Translations under genes and position numbers: made by a program
Shown here: piece by piece, positions 34,253 to 43,778 of the stretch
Numbering within the stretch: the stretch's first letter is position 1
Layout: each line of letters starts with the position of its first letter
Notes under the pieces: generated by a model
What the model was told of the DNA's origin: nothing
The model's database searches: none
The model's input: the letters and a program-made list of their open reading frames with translations, nothing else
NCBI RefSeq assembly: GCF_032104385.1
Contig: NZ_DAMCHJ010000003.1
Coordinates: 62,001 to 126,000, forward strand
Reading direction: 5' to 3'
Source of the DNA: Tissierella sp032104385
GTDB taxonomy: Bacteria; Bacillota; Clostridia; Tissierellales; Tissierellaceae
DNA: 64,000 nt

Positions 34253-34287
34253 GTTGCCACTAATTGTAAAAATAAGGAGGTTTTTAT

Positions 34288-35175
34288 ATGTATTTTCAGG
34301 ACTTAATGCTGAAATTACTAGACTACTGGGGAAATAAAGGATGTATAATATTAGAACCTTATGATGTAGAAAAAGGTGCAGGAACTATGAGTCCGCATAC
34401 TTTTTTAAGAGCATTGGGACCAGAGCCGTGGAAAGTAGTATATGTGGAGCCTTCCAGAAGACCCGCAGATGCTAGATATGGAGAAAATCCAAACAGAGTT
34501 TATCAGCATCATCAACTTCAAGTTATACTTAAGCCATCACCGGAAGAAGTTCAAGAAATGTATTTAGATAGTTTAAGGGTGATAGGCATTGATCCTCTTA
34601 AGCATGATATTAGATTTGTTGAAGATAATTGGGAGGCACCAACTTTGGGAGCTTGGGGTCTAGGATGGGAAGTGTGGCTAGATGGTATGGAGGTTACACA
34701 ATTCACATATTTCCAGCAAGTAGGAGGAATTAACTGTGAATTGGAATCAGCAGAACTAACCTATGGATTAGAAAGAATAGCAATGTATTTGCAGGATGTA
34801 GATAATATATTTGATATAAAATGGAATAAAGATTTCACTTATGGTGATATTTTTAATAAGGCAGAATATGAGCATTCGGTATATAGTTTTGAAAAGGCAG
34901 ATATTGAAACATTAAGGGGATTATTTAATACCTATGAAGAAGAAGTTAAAAAGATATTAGATTATGGTCTTGTGTTACCAAGTTATGATTATGTACTTAA
35001 ATGTTCTCATACATTCAATGTATTAGATGCAAGAGGTGCTATTTCTGTATCGGAGAGAACAAATTATATAGGAAGAGTAAGAAACCTAGCTAGAATAGTT
35101 GCAGCAAAATACATTGAGCAAAGAAAAGAAATGGATTATCCTCTAATAAAGAAGGAGGGCCTTATTAATGAATAA
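34288..35175 (+). CDS. glyQ: Glycyl-tRNA synthetase alpha subunit
   Basis: Catalytic subunit of the bacterial-type heterotetrameric GlyRS, which activates glycine. It shows the family core LDYWGNKGCIILEPYD, EVGAGTMSPHTFLRALGPEPW in its local variant (KGAGTMSPHTF), YVEPSRRPADARYGENPNR and ESAELTYGLERIAMYLQ. The 295 residues equal the normal length. An excellent AAGGAGG lies upstream. It overlaps glyS by 8 nt and is controlled by the T-box leader just upstream. Confidence 0.97.
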   Translation: MYFQDLMLKLLDYWGNKGCIILEPYDVEKGAGTMSPHTFLRALGPEPWKVVYVEPSRRPADARYGENPNRVYQHHQLQVILKPSPEEVQEMYLDSLRVIGIDPLKHDIRFVEDNWEAPTLGAWGLGWEVWLDGMEVTQFTYFQQVGGINCELESAELTYGLERIAMYLQDVDNIFDIKWNKDFTYGDIFNKAEYEHSVYSFEKADIETLRGLFNTYEEEVKKILDYGLVLPSYDYVLKCSHTFNVLDARGAISVSERTNYIGRVRNLARIVAAKYIEQRKEMDYPLIKKEGLINE

Positions 35176-37246
35176 GAGTTATTTACTAGAGATAGGTGTA
35201 GAAGAATTACCAGCAAGGTTTATTGGAGATGCTTTGGAGCAATTACAAACGAATACTTCAAATTTATTTAAAGAAGAAAGAATAAATTATAATAATATGA
35301 AAGTTTACTCTACTCCAAGAAGATTAACTTTAGTAATTGATGGATTAGAAGATAGACAAGAAGATTTAAAACAGATAGTAAAAGGACCAGCTAAAAAAAT
35401 AGCATTTGATGAAGAAGGAAATCCTACAAAAGCTTTATTAGGTTTTATGAGAGGGCAAGGAATAGATATAGGCTCTGTTTATGTAGAAGAATATAATGGA
35501 ACAGAATATGTTTATGCAAATGTTCTCAAAGAAGGAAACTCTGTAGAACAAATAATAAGTAGAGATATGCCAAAAATCATTAAATCTATTAACTTTCCTA
35601 AATCTATGAGATGGGGTGGAAAAAATCTAAGATTTGCCAGACCTATTAGATGGTTAGTTTCATTATTAGATGATGAAATAGTGCCTTTTAATTTAGAAGG
35701 AATAGAAGCTTCTAATATTACAAAAGGTCATAGATTTTTGGGAAGTAGTAGAATTGCCATAAATCACGTAAATGAATATATTGAATCTCTAAGACAGAAC
35801 TTTGTAATATTAGATCAGGCAGAACGAAAAGATATAATTAAATATGGCTGTGAGAAATTAGCAAAAGAAAAAGGTGGGAATTTACAACAGGATGAAAATC
35901 TTTTAGATGAGGTAACTAATATAGTAGAGTATCCTACACCAATGATTGGTAGGATAAAGGAAGAGTATTTATCTTTGCCCGCCGATGTTATTATAACTCC
36001 TATGAAAGAACATCTAAGATTTTTTCCAGTTTTAGATGATAAAAAAAGATTATTGCCTTATTTTATTACCGTAAGAAATGGAAATGAAGATTTCATAGAA
36101 ACAGTTATAAAGGGAAATGAAAAGGTACTAGGAGCTAGGTTAGATGATGCTAAATTTTTCTATATGGATGATATAAAAAGCCCACTAGAATCTTATGTAG
36201 AAGACCTTAAGAGAATAGTATTCCAAGAAAAGCTAGGTACCTTATATGATAAGACAAAGAGAGTACAAAATCTAGCTGTAAAAATAGGAGAATACTTAGA
36301 AGTAGGAGAAGAAACTGAGAAGAATATAGAGAGAGCAGGATATTTATCTAAGGCAGATTTAGTTACAAAAATGGTGAGTGAATTTACAGAACTTCAAGGT
36401 AAAATTGGTATGGAATATGCCAAAACTTCTGAAGAAAATGAAATAGTAGGTTTAGCTATTTTTGAACAATATCTACCTAGATTTGCTGGAGATGAACTCC
36501 CAACAACTACTGCAGGCTTAGTCCTTAGTATAGCAGATAAAATGGATACTATCTCTGGACTATTTGCCATAGATATACATCCAACAGGTTCTCAAGATCC
36601 ATTTGGATTAAGAAGACAAGCATTGGGGATTATAAATATAATATTAGAAAAAAAATTAAACTTATCCATAAATGAATTAGTAGAGACAGCTCTTTATTTT
36701 TATGTAGAAATAAATGGATTAGCTTTCGACTATAATAAGGTTAAAGCTGAAATAATTGAATTTTTTAATGGCAGAATAAGAAATATGTTTATGGATATGG
36801 GTATTAGATATGATATAGTAGATGCAGTAATCAGTACAAATACTGACGATATATATGATATGAAAATAAGAGCCAATAAACTAAATGAATGGTTAAAGAA
36901 AGACGGATTATCAGAAATGTTATCCGCATTTAATAGAGTAGCAAACTTAGCAGAAAAAGCTGTTACAAATGAAGTTCAGAGAGATTTATTAACTGAAGAT
37001 GAAATAGAATTATATGAAAAGTTTAACAATATGGAAGAGAAGATAGATACTTTAATAAATAAGAAAGAATATGACAAAGCGTTAGATCAATTGGTAATAT
37101 TAAAAGAGTCAATAGATAATTTCTTTGAGAAAGTTATGGTAATGGTAGAAGATGAAAAAATAAGGAATAATAGGCTAGGTCTATTGAAGAAAATATATGA
37201 TAAAATGTTACAGATTTGTGATTTATCAAAGATAGTTAATAAATAA
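35168..37246 (+). CDS. glyS: Glycyl-tRNA synthetase beta subunit
   Basis: tRNA-binding subunit of bacterial GlyRS, containing HD-like, body-tail, linker and C-terminal anticodon-binding domains. The start YLLEIGVEELPARF, the KGPAKKIAFDEEGNPTKA segment and FARPIRWLVSLL are characteristic. The region DKMDTISGLFAIDIHPTGSQDPFGLRR is the family signature. The 692 residues are normal. The ATG at 35168 lies within glyQ after GAAGGAGGG, so the two subunits are translationally coupled for equal amounts. Confidence 0.97.
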   Translation: MNKSYLLEIGVEELPARFIGDALEQLQTNTSNLFKEERINYNNMKVYSTPRRLTLVIDGLEDRQEDLKQIVKGPAKKIAFDEEGNPTKALLGFMRGQGIDIGSVYVEEYNGTEYVYANVLKEGNSVEQIISRDMPKIIKSINFPKSMRWGGKNLRFARPIRWLVSLLDDEIVPFNLEGIEASNITKGHRFLGSSRIAINHVNEYIESLRQNFVILDQAERKDIIKYGCEKLAKEKGGNLQQDENLLDEVTNIVEYPTPMIGRIKEEYLSLPADVIITPMKEHLRFFPVLDDKKRLLPYFITVRNGNEDFIETVIKGNEKVLGARLDDAKFFYMDDIKSPLESYVEDLKRIVFQEKLGTLYDKTKRVQNLAVKIGEYLEVGEETEKNIERAGYLSKADLVTKMVSEFTELQGKIGMEYAKTSEENEIVGLAIFEQYLPRFAGDELPTTTAGLVLSIADKMDTISGLFAIDIHPTGSQDPFGLRRQALGIINIILEKKLNLSINELVETALYFYVEINGLAFDYNKVKAEIIEFFNGRIRNMFMDMGIRYDIVDAVISTNTDDIYDMKIRANKLNEWLKKDGLSEMLSAFNRVANLAEKAVTNEVQRDLLTEDEIELYEKFNNMEEKIDTLINKKEYDKALDQLVILKESIDNFFEKVMVMVEDEKIRNNRLGLLKKIYDKMLQICDLSKIVNK

Positions 37247-37279
37247 TCTACTACTTATGTATCTAAAGTAGCCGAGATA

Positions 37280-37921
37280 TTGGGGGAGATCATTATTCAA
37301 TTAAATGAAAGACAAGAAAAGATAATAGATATAGTTAAGAGAAATCAGCCTATTACATCTGAAGCTATTGCAAACAGATTGGAACTTACTAGATCAACCC
37401 TACGACCAGACCTAGCTATTTTAACCATGTCTGGAATATTAGATGCAAGGCCAAAGGTAGGATATTTTTATACAGGTAAGACTAGTCTATCATATATTTC
37501 AGAAAAGATAAGAAATATAAAAGTGTCAGAAGTAAAATCAATTCCAATAGTGGTAGATGAATCTACTAGTATTTATGATGCAATAGTATTAATGTTCTTA
37601 GAAGATGTAGGCTCAATATATGTCACATCTAATGGATTTTTATCAGGAGTGGTATCTAGGAAGGACTTTCTTAGAAATGCTATGGGTGGTATGGATTTGA
37701 ATAAAGTTCCAATGGGAATGATTATGACAAGAATGCCCAATATTATATATATAGAATTAGAAGACAGTATTTTAGATGCTGCAGTAAAATTAATTGATCA
37801 TGAAATAGATAGTTTGCCTGTCGTTGAAATAGATAAAAATAGAAAAAATTACAGAGTAGTTGGTAGAATAACAAAGACAACTATAACAAGATTGTTCGTA
37901 GAACTAGGTAAAAATGATTAA
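37280..37921 (+). CDS. CcpN/YqzB-like transcriptional repressor (HTH plus two CBS domains)
   Basis: Regulator of the CcpN family. An N-terminal winged helix (EAIANRLELTRSTLRPDLAILTMSG) is followed by the hinge ARPKVGYFYTG and a CBS pair (about residues 80-210). In Bacillus, CcpN represses gluconeogenic genes and its operon partner is YqfL, as here. Start choice is uncertain. The only conventional in-frame start is the TTG at 37280, which lacks a ribosome binding site. A strong GGGGGAG at 37282-37288 instead points to an ATT at 37295, which would give the family-like N-terminus (M)QLNERQEKI. Confidence 0.88.
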   Translation: MGEIIIQLNERQEKIIDIVKRNQPITSEAIANRLELTRSTLRPDLAILTMSGILDARPKVGYFYTGKTSLSYISEKIRNIKVSEVKSIPIVVDESTSIYDAIVLMFLEDVGSIYVTSNGFLSGVVSRKDFLRNAMGGMDLNKVPMGMIMTRMPNIIYIELEDSILDAAVKLIDHEIDSLPVVEIDKNRKNYRVVGRITKTTITRLFVELGKND

Positions 37922-37934
37922 AGGGGGTAAAATT

Positions 37935-38762
37935 ATGGATAAAAGCTTAACAATTTATGTGTTATCAGATTCCATAGGGGAAACGGGAGAATTATTATCT
38001 CGTGCAGCTTTAAGTCAGTTTAATTCAGGAAAATATGAAGTCAGAAGATTCCCCTTTATTACAGCTGAAGACCAAATAATAGAAATATTTGAAGAGGCTA
38101 AAAGAGAACCTAGTGTTGTAATTTACACCATGGTAATAGAGAGATTAAAAAACTTTATAAATATGAAGGGTGAAGAATTTAATATTCCAACTGTAGATTT
38201 AATGACTCCAGCTCTAGATGCAATTGAATCTGTCCTTAAATATCAACCGAAAAGAGAATCTGGATTAATTAGAAGACTTGATGAAAATTATTTTAGAAAG
38301 GTTGAGGCAGTTGAATTTGCTGTAAAATATGATGATGGAAAAGACCCTAGAGGGATAAAAAAGTCAGATATAGTATTAGTAGGAATTTCGAGAACGTCTA
38401 AAACACCCTTAAGTATGTATTTAGCTCATAAAAACTTTAAAGTAGCTAATGTACCTTTAGTGCCAGAGGTTCCAGCACCAAGTGAATTATTTTTAAAAGA
38501 TAAAAGAAGAATAATAGGACTTATTGCTAACCCATCTAAATTAAACGAGATTAGACAAGAGAGATTAAAGGCACTAGGATTAGCAGACAATGCAAATTAT
38601 GCAAATGTAGATAGAATAAATCTAGAATTAGAATATTCTAGGCAGATAATGGAAAAGCTAGGATGTATAGTAATAGATGTATCTTATAAAGCTATAGAAG
38701 AAACTGCTGGGCTTGTAATAGATCATATGAAGAAAAACTTTGGAGATAAGGTCTTTGAATAG
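37935..38762 (+). CDS. Pyruvate, phosphate dikinase regulatory protein (YqfL/PpsR family)
   Basis: Bifunctional ADP-dependent kinase and Pi-dependent pyrophosphorylase that switches pyruvate phosphate dikinase off and on by phosphorylating its active-site threonine. It shows YVLSDSIGETGELL at the N-terminus, the P-loop-like VGISRTSKTPLSMYLA and VPLVPEVPAPSELF, all diagnostic. The ATG at 37935 follows AAGGGGG and gives 275 residues; the longer frame from 37914 overlaps the upstream gene without a ribosome binding site. Pairing with the CcpN-like gene suggests joint control of pyruvate/PEP conversion. The dikinase itself is not in the window. Confidence 0.93.
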   Translation: MDKSLTIYVLSDSIGETGELLSRAALSQFNSGKYEVRRFPFITAEDQIIEIFEEAKREPSVVIYTMVIERLKNFINMKGEEFNIPTVDLMTPALDAIESVLKYQPKRESGLIRRLDENYFRKVEAVEFAVKYDDGKDPRGIKKSDIVLVGISRTSKTPLSMYLAHKNFKVANVPLVPEVPAPSELFLKDKRRIIGLIANPSKLNEIRQERLKALGLADNANYANVDRINLELEYSRQIMEKLGCIVIDVSYKAIEETAGLVIDHMKKNFGDKVFE

Positions 38763-38795
38763 AAGTGTTTAGCGAAGCACTTCTATTTTATTTGT
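38761..38795 (+). terminator. Intrinsic terminator after the PPDK regulator
   Basis: The stem AGAAGTGTTT / AAGCACTTCT (one G-U pair, loop AGCG) is followed by ATTTTATTTG. It starts in the stop codon region. Confidence 0.8.
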
Positions 38796-38939
38796 TAAAT
38801 GTTAAAAATCTTAAAAAAGTTTGACATAAAAGAAGGATTATTAAAACTTATGTTGTATATATATAATATGAATAATTTAATACTTAATATTAACTTGAAA
38901 TTTTTTTAAAGAGTACACATAATTCAAAGGGGTATATAT

Positions 38940-39956
38940 ATGAATATAAGATTGAGAATTGAAAAAACAGAAAAGGACAATTTATCTCCATATGCTATGC
39001 TTAGTCAAAATTCAAAAGGAAGAAAACTTTTTGAAAACAAGTGTACAATAAGGACTGATTTTCAGAGAGATAGGGATAGAATAATTCATTCTAAATCTTT
39101 TCGAAGATTGAAGCATAAAACTCAAGTCTTTATAGCTCCAGAAGGAGATCATTTTAGAACAAGATTAACTCATACATTGGAAGTAGCTCAGATAGGAAGA
39201 ACATTAGCAAGAGCACTTCTATTAAATGAGGATTTAGTAGAGGCTATAGCATTGGGTCATGATTTGGGACATACACCTTTTGGACATACTGGAGAAAGAG
39301 TATTGGATAAATTGCATCCAAAAGGCTTTAAACACAATGAACAATCCATAAGAGTAGTTGATTTTCTAGAGCATAAAGAGGATCGAATAGGTTTAAATCT
39401 TACTTATGAAGTAATAGAAGGTATAATAAATCATTCTGGAGGACAAAAATCTCAGACATTAGAGGGGCAAGTTGTAAAATATGCAGATAGAATAGCTTAT
39501 ATAAATCATGATATTGATGATGCAATAAGAGCAGGAGTTATCAGAAAAGAAGATTTACCTAAGGAATGTATTAAAATTCTAGGAAAAACTCATGGAGAAA
39601 GAATAAATACTATGATTTTAGATATAATTGAAAATAGTATAGAAAAAAACAATATTATAATGAGTGAAGATGTTGGTCAAGCAACAAATGCATTACGAAC
39701 CTATATGTTTGAAAATGTATATCTTAATAAAAATGCAAAATCAGAAGAATCAAAGGCAGAATATGTTTTAGAGCAACTATATATGTATTATTTAAAAAAT
39801 ACAACTGCTTTGCCAGAAGAACATTTAAAAATTTATAAAAAGACAGATAGTGAAATAGAGGATATTATTTGTGATTATATTGCAGGAACAACAGATAGAT
39901 ATGCAGTTAATCTTTTTAATAATATTTTCATACCAAAACCTTGGCAAAAATATTAA
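38940..39956 (+). CDS. dgt: dGTP triphosphohydrolase-like HD protein
   Basis: HD-domain phosphohydrolase of the dGTPase type, likely cleaving dNTPs to nucleosides and triphosphate. The conserved FRRLKHKTQVF, GDHFRTRLTHTLEVAQIG and AIALGHDLGHTPFGHTGE segments hold the metal ligands. A later VKYADRIAYINHDIDDA supplies the last aspartate. The 338 residues match the short Firmicutes class. It stands directly upstream of dnaG-sigA, the usual clostridial position. The ATG follows AAAGGGG. Confidence 0.92.
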   Translation: MNIRLRIEKTEKDNLSPYAMLSQNSKGRKLFENKCTIRTDFQRDRDRIIHSKSFRRLKHKTQVFIAPEGDHFRTRLTHTLEVAQIGRTLARALLLNEDLVEAIALGHDLGHTPFGHTGERVLDKLHPKGFKHNEQSIRVVDFLEHKEDRIGLNLTYEVIEGIINHSGGQKSQTLEGQVVKYADRIAYINHDIDDAIRAGVIRKEDLPKECIKILGKTHGERINTMILDIIENSIEKNNIIMSEDVGQATNALRTYMFENVYLNKNAKSEESKAEYVLEQLYMYYLKNTTALPEEHLKIYKKTDSEIEDIICDYIAGTTDRYAVNLFNNIFIPKPWQKY

Positions 39957-40049
39957 AAAAAGAAGGATTTTTGATATTTATGTCGAATAATATAATATAG
40001 TGAAAAATTATTTAATAAGTTTTGGTAGGTGAGATATTTAGGTGATAAT

Positions 40050-41873
40050 ATGACGAGTTATATAAATGATGAAACAATTGAAAAAGTACGTGATGCTGCT
40101 GATATAGTTGAGATTATTTCAGATTATATTCCATTGAAAAAATCAGGTGGCAACTATGTAGGATTATGCCCTTTTCATAATGAAAAAACTCCATCTTTTA
40201 CAGTTTCAGATACAAAGCAATTTTTTCATTGCTTTGGTTGCGGAGAAGGTGGAGATGCACTGACATTTATAATGAAAAAAGAAAACTTATCTTTTCCCGA
40301 GGCTGTTAAGACTTTAGCTAATAAACTAGGAATTGCTATTGAAGAAGAAAAGCCTAAAAATGATAAAATATATCAAGAAAGAGAAAAAGCTTACGAAATA
40401 AACAAAGAGGTTGCTAGATTCTTCTTTAATAATTTAATTAACAATCAAAATTCATTATCCTATCTATATAAAAGAAAAATAAATAATAAGGTTATAAAGC
40501 AATTTGGTTTAGGATATTCATTAAATAAATGGAATTCTTTGCATAAGTATCTTGAATCTAAGGGATATAAAAATGAAGAAATAGAGAGAATAGGATTAAT
40601 TGGGAGAAAAACTGTAAAAGATGAATATTATGATAAGTTTAGAGATAGAATTATGTTTCCTATAATTGATACTAAGGGAAGAGTTGTGGGGTTTGGAGGA
40701 AGAGTATTGGATCGTTCAATGCCAAAATATCTAAATTCCCAAGAAACCTTTATATTTAATAAGGGAAATCATCTTTATGGACTAAACTTAGTAAATAAAC
40801 TGTCAGATAGAAAAAGAATTATATTGGTTGAAGGATATATGGATGTAATTTCATTATTTAGCAAAGGAATAAATTACGCAGTAGCAAGCTTGGGGACAGC
40901 TTTGACTGAAAAACAAGGAAAACTACTTAAAAGATATGGAGAAAATGTATATATTTGCTATGATTCAGATAAAGCAGGAATAAATGCTACAAATAAGGCA
41001 ATACAAATATTATTAAAAGAAGGTATTGAACCTAAGGTAGTAATATTAGGAAACTATAAAGATCCAGATGATTTTTTAAAGGAGAATAGTATAGAACAGT
41101 TTGAACATAAATTAAATGAAGCCCTTAATCATATAGATTTTAGGATTCATATTAACAAGCAAAAATATAATATAAATGAAGCAGAAGGAAAAATAAAATT
41201 TACAATTGAAATAGCCAATATTATAAAAGAATTAAAATCACCAATAGAAAAGGATGTATATATAAACAAAATATCTACTGAGATGAATATTTCAAAGGAG
41301 GCAATACAGAGGGAGGTATTTGGTAATAATATAAAAATCAAGGAGAATAGGAGTTTCAAAGAGAAGATTACTATTTCCCCTATTAAAACAATATTACCAT
41401 CGGCTAACCTTATTGCTGAAATAGATTTGATAAAATTGATGATTTTTGATAGAGAATATTTTGATATATTAATCAAGGAGATTCCTTTAGACGAATATGA
41501 AAATTTAGAATGTAGGGAAATCTTAAAAATAATGATAGACCTATATGAAAAGGATGAAATTCTAGATGAAGACTTATTATATAAAAAAGTGAAGGAAATA
41601 CAGGGTATGGACATTAAACTACTAGATTCAATATTTAAGAGACGAATAAATTTCTTACCTGAAAATGTAGAACAGATGATAAAAGACTTAACAAATACAT
41701 TGAAACTTAATAAGTTAGAATCCAAGAGAAATAATATAAAAAAAGAAATTGAAGAATTAGAAAGAAAACAGGATAAGCATCCTAATGAAAATGAACGATT
41801 TCTTAATCTGTGTGTAGAACTAACTAAATTAAATAAAGAACTAAACCTCATGAGAAATGAGGAAGGGAGGTAA
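40050..41873 (+). CDS. dnaG: DNA primase
   Basis: Synthesises RNA primers at the replication fork. The N-terminal zinc-binding domain has CPFHNEKTPSF and CFGCGEGGD. The catalytic core has the Toprim motifs ILVEGYMDVISL and CYDSDKAG, and the C-terminal part is the helicase-interaction domain. The ATG at 40050 is chosen over 40029 because AGGTGAT lies just before it; this gives 607 residues starting TSYINDETIEKVR. It is in the macromolecular-synthesis operon with sigA, which starts 5 nt after its stop. Confidence 0.97.
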   Translation: MTSYINDETIEKVRDAADIVEIISDYIPLKKSGGNYVGLCPFHNEKTPSFTVSDTKQFFHCFGCGEGGDALTFIMKKENLSFPEAVKTLANKLGIAIEEEKPKNDKIYQEREKAYEINKEVARFFFNNLINNQNSLSYLYKRKINNKVIKQFGLGYSLNKWNSLHKYLESKGYKNEEIERIGLIGRKTVKDEYYDKFRDRIMFPIIDTKGRVVGFGGRVLDRSMPKYLNSQETFIFNKGNHLYGLNLVNKLSDRKRIILVEGYMDVISLFSKGINYAVASLGTALTEKQGKLLKRYGENVYICYDSDKAGINATNKAIQILLKEGIEPKVVILGNYKDPDDFLKENSIEQFEHKLNEALNHIDFRIHINKQKYNINEAEGKIKFTIEIANIIKELKSPIEKDVYINKISTEMNISKEAIQREVFGNNIKIKENRSFKEKITISPIKTILPSANLIAEIDLIKLMIFDREYFDILIKEIPLDEYENLECREILKIMIDLYEKDEILDEDLLYKKVKEIQGMDIKLLDSIFKRRINFLPENVEQMIKDLTNTLKLNKLESKRNNIKKEIEELERKQDKHPNENERFLNLCVELTKLNKELNLMRNEEGR

Positions 41874-41878
41874 ACCAG

Positions 41879-43027
41879 TTGGATCAATTAAATAAAGACA
41901 ATGAAAAAACAAATATGGCGAGAATGGAAGCAGTTAAGAAATTGATCGCTAAAGGAAAAAAAGATGGAATATTGACATATAGTGAGTTAATAGATAGTTT
42001 AGAAGAGATAAACTTAGATGCAGAACAAATAGAAGAAGTTTATCAAGGTTTAGAAAATATGGGAATTGAAGTAGTCGGAGATAAAGATGATTTACTGCTG
42101 GAAAAAGATGAACTGGATGACGATATTGATGGAGATATTGATAAGGAGGATTTAGAAGAAGTAGATATAAAAGAAGATTTATCAGTACCTAAAGGAATTA
42201 ATGTAGATGATCCCGTTAGGATGTATTTAAAGGAAATAGGTAAGATTCCTTTATTAACAGGTGATGAAGAAATTGAACTGGCTAAGAGGATGCAAGAAGG
42301 GGATGAAGAGGCAAAAAAACAACTTGCAGAAGCAAACCTTAGATTAGTAGTTAGTATTGCTAAAAGATATGTAGGTCGTGGTATGCTTTTCTTAGATTTA
42401 ATTCAAGAAGGGAATCTGGGACTTATGAAGGCAGTAGAAAAATTTGACTATAAAAAAGGATTTAAATTTAGTACCTATGCAACATGGTGGATTCGTCAAG
42501 CAATTACAAGGGCAATAGCAGACCAAGCCAGAACTATCAGAATACCCGTTCATATGGTTGAAACAATAAATAAGCTAGTTAGAGTACAAAGACAATTAGT
42601 ACAGGAACTAGGAAGAGATCCTAGTCCAGAAGAGATTGGTAAGGAAATGGGTATGGAGGTTGAAAGAGTCAGAGAAATAATGAAGATAGCACAAGAGCCA
42701 GTTTCCTTGGAAACACCCATTGGTGAAGAGGAAGATAGTCATCTGGGAGATTTTATACCTGATGATGAGGTACTAGCTCCTGCTGAGGCTGCTACATTTA
42801 CTATGCTGAGGGAGCAATTAATTGATGTATTAGATACTTTAACGCCTAGGGAGCAAAAAGTATTGAGGCTGAGATTTGGATTAGATGACGGTAGAGCTAG
42901 AACTCTAGAAGAGGTAGGAAAAGAATTTGAAGTTACTAGAGAAAGAATACGACAAATAGAAGCTAAAGCTCTAAGAAAATTACGTCATCCAAGTAGATCT
43001 AAAAAATTAAAAGATTTTCTAGAATAA
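41879..43027 (+). CDS. sigA: RNA polymerase primary sigma factor SigA (RpoD)
   Basis: Housekeeping sigma factor. An acidic region 1.1 (to about residue 100) precedes region 1.2 DDPVRMYLKEIGKIPLL, region 2 with NLRLVVSIAKRYVGRGM and FSTYATWWIRQAITRAI, region 3, and region 4 with TLEEVGKEFEVTRERIRQIE. The 382 residues are typical for Firmicutes SigA. The start is TTG at 41879 with AAGGGAGG upstream. The stop lies inside a long palindromic terminator. Confidence 0.98.
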   Translation: MDQLNKDNEKTNMARMEAVKKLIAKGKKDGILTYSELIDSLEEINLDAEQIEEVYQGLENMGIEVVGDKDDLLLEKDELDDDIDGDIDKEDLEEVDIKEDLSVPKGINVDDPVRMYLKEIGKIPLLTGDEEIELAKRMQEGDEEAKKQLAEANLRLVVSIAKRYVGRGMLFLDLIQEGNLGLMKAVEKFDYKKGFKFSTYATWWIRQAITRAIADQARTIRIPVHMVETINKLVRVQRQLVQELGRDPSPEEIGKEMGMEVERVREIMKIAQEPVSLETPIGEEEDSHLGDFIPDDEVLAPAEAATFTMLREQLIDVLDTLTPREQKVLRLRFGLDDGRARTLEEVGKEFEVTRERIRQIEAKALRKLRHPSRSKKLKDFLE

Positions 43028-43064
43028 TTAAGGTTCGCTTAAGCGAACCTTAATTATAACTTTT
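43024..43064. terminator. Palindromic terminator overlapping the sigA stop codon
   Basis: A 34-nt perfect palindrome (17-bp arms, 43024-43057) followed by AACTTTT. The sigA TAA is within the left arm. Confidence 0.85.
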
Positions 43065-43082
43065 AGAAAGGAAGAAATAATT

Positions 43083-43778
43083 ATGAAACTATCAGATCGA
43101 CTATTAGCTATAGCAAATTTAGTACCTAAAAACTCCATAGTAGGGGATATAGGCACAGATCATGGATATATACCAGCATATCTTATAGAAAATAAGATAT
43201 CTAAAAAAGTAATAGGAACGGATATATCTAAAGGCTCCTTAGATAAAATAATAGAATATGTAAAGGAACTAGGTTTTGAAAATAAAATAGATACAAGGTT
43301 AGGAGATGGGCTAGAGGTAATTAAACCTTATGAAGTAGATACTTTAATTATTGCAGGAATGGGTGGACTTTTGATTAGAGATATACTTGAAAAACATAGA
43401 AAAACATCAGATTCCATAATTGATTTTATACTACAGCCTATGGTAGCTGCTAAAGAACTTAGGCAATACTTAATAGCTAATAACTTTGAAATAATAAAAG
43501 AAGAATTAGTAAAAGAGGAGAATAAGTACTATGAAATAATACATGCAAAAAAAGGTAAGTATTTTCTAGAAAAAGACATTTATTATGAGATTAGTTCACT
43601 ATTGATACATGATAAACATTCTTTATTAAAAGAGTTTGTGGAGAGTAAAATAATAGCAACAAAAAAAATTATTAAAGAGTTAGATGGAATGAACACAGAT
43701 AAGTCTAAAGAAAGACATATAGAACTGGATAGGCTTATAAAAGAATATGAGGAGGTGATTATAGAGATTGAAAGCTAA
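43083..43778 (+). CDS. trmK: tRNA (adenine(22)-N(1))-methyltransferase TrmK
   Basis: SAM-dependent enzyme that methylates A22 of tRNA, the YqfN/TrmK family. It opens with KLSDRLLAIANLVP, followed by the SAM-binding DIGTDHGYIPAYLI and the conserved LIIAGMGGLLIRDIL and DFILQPM segments. A C-terminal coiled coil is typical. The 231 residues are normal. It overlaps the next gene by 11 nt. The sigA-trmK-nif3 order is as in Bacillus. Confidence 0.95.
   Translation: MKLSDRLLAIANLVPKNSIVGDIGTDHGYIPAYLIENKISKKVIGTDISKGSLDKIIEYVKELGFENKIDTRLGDGLEVIKPYEVDTLIIAGMGGLLIRDILEKHRKTSDSIIDFILQPMVAAKELRQYLIANNFEIIKEELVKEENKYYEIIHAKKGKYFLEKDIYYEISSLLIHDKHSLLKEFVESKIIATKKIIKELDGMNTDKSKERHIELDRLIKEYEEVIIEIES

Noticed and set aside
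38895..38923. TTGAAA-17-CATAAT upstream of dgt
   Set aside because: The predicted start point would fall inside the dgt ribosome binding site, so it is unlikely to be the working promoter.
41147..41887. 246-codon minus-strand ORF opposite dnaG
   Set aside because: It is antisense to the C-terminal part of DNA primase. Its Ser/Ile/Leu-rich composition is what the complement of AT-rich coding DNA gives, and there is no start context.
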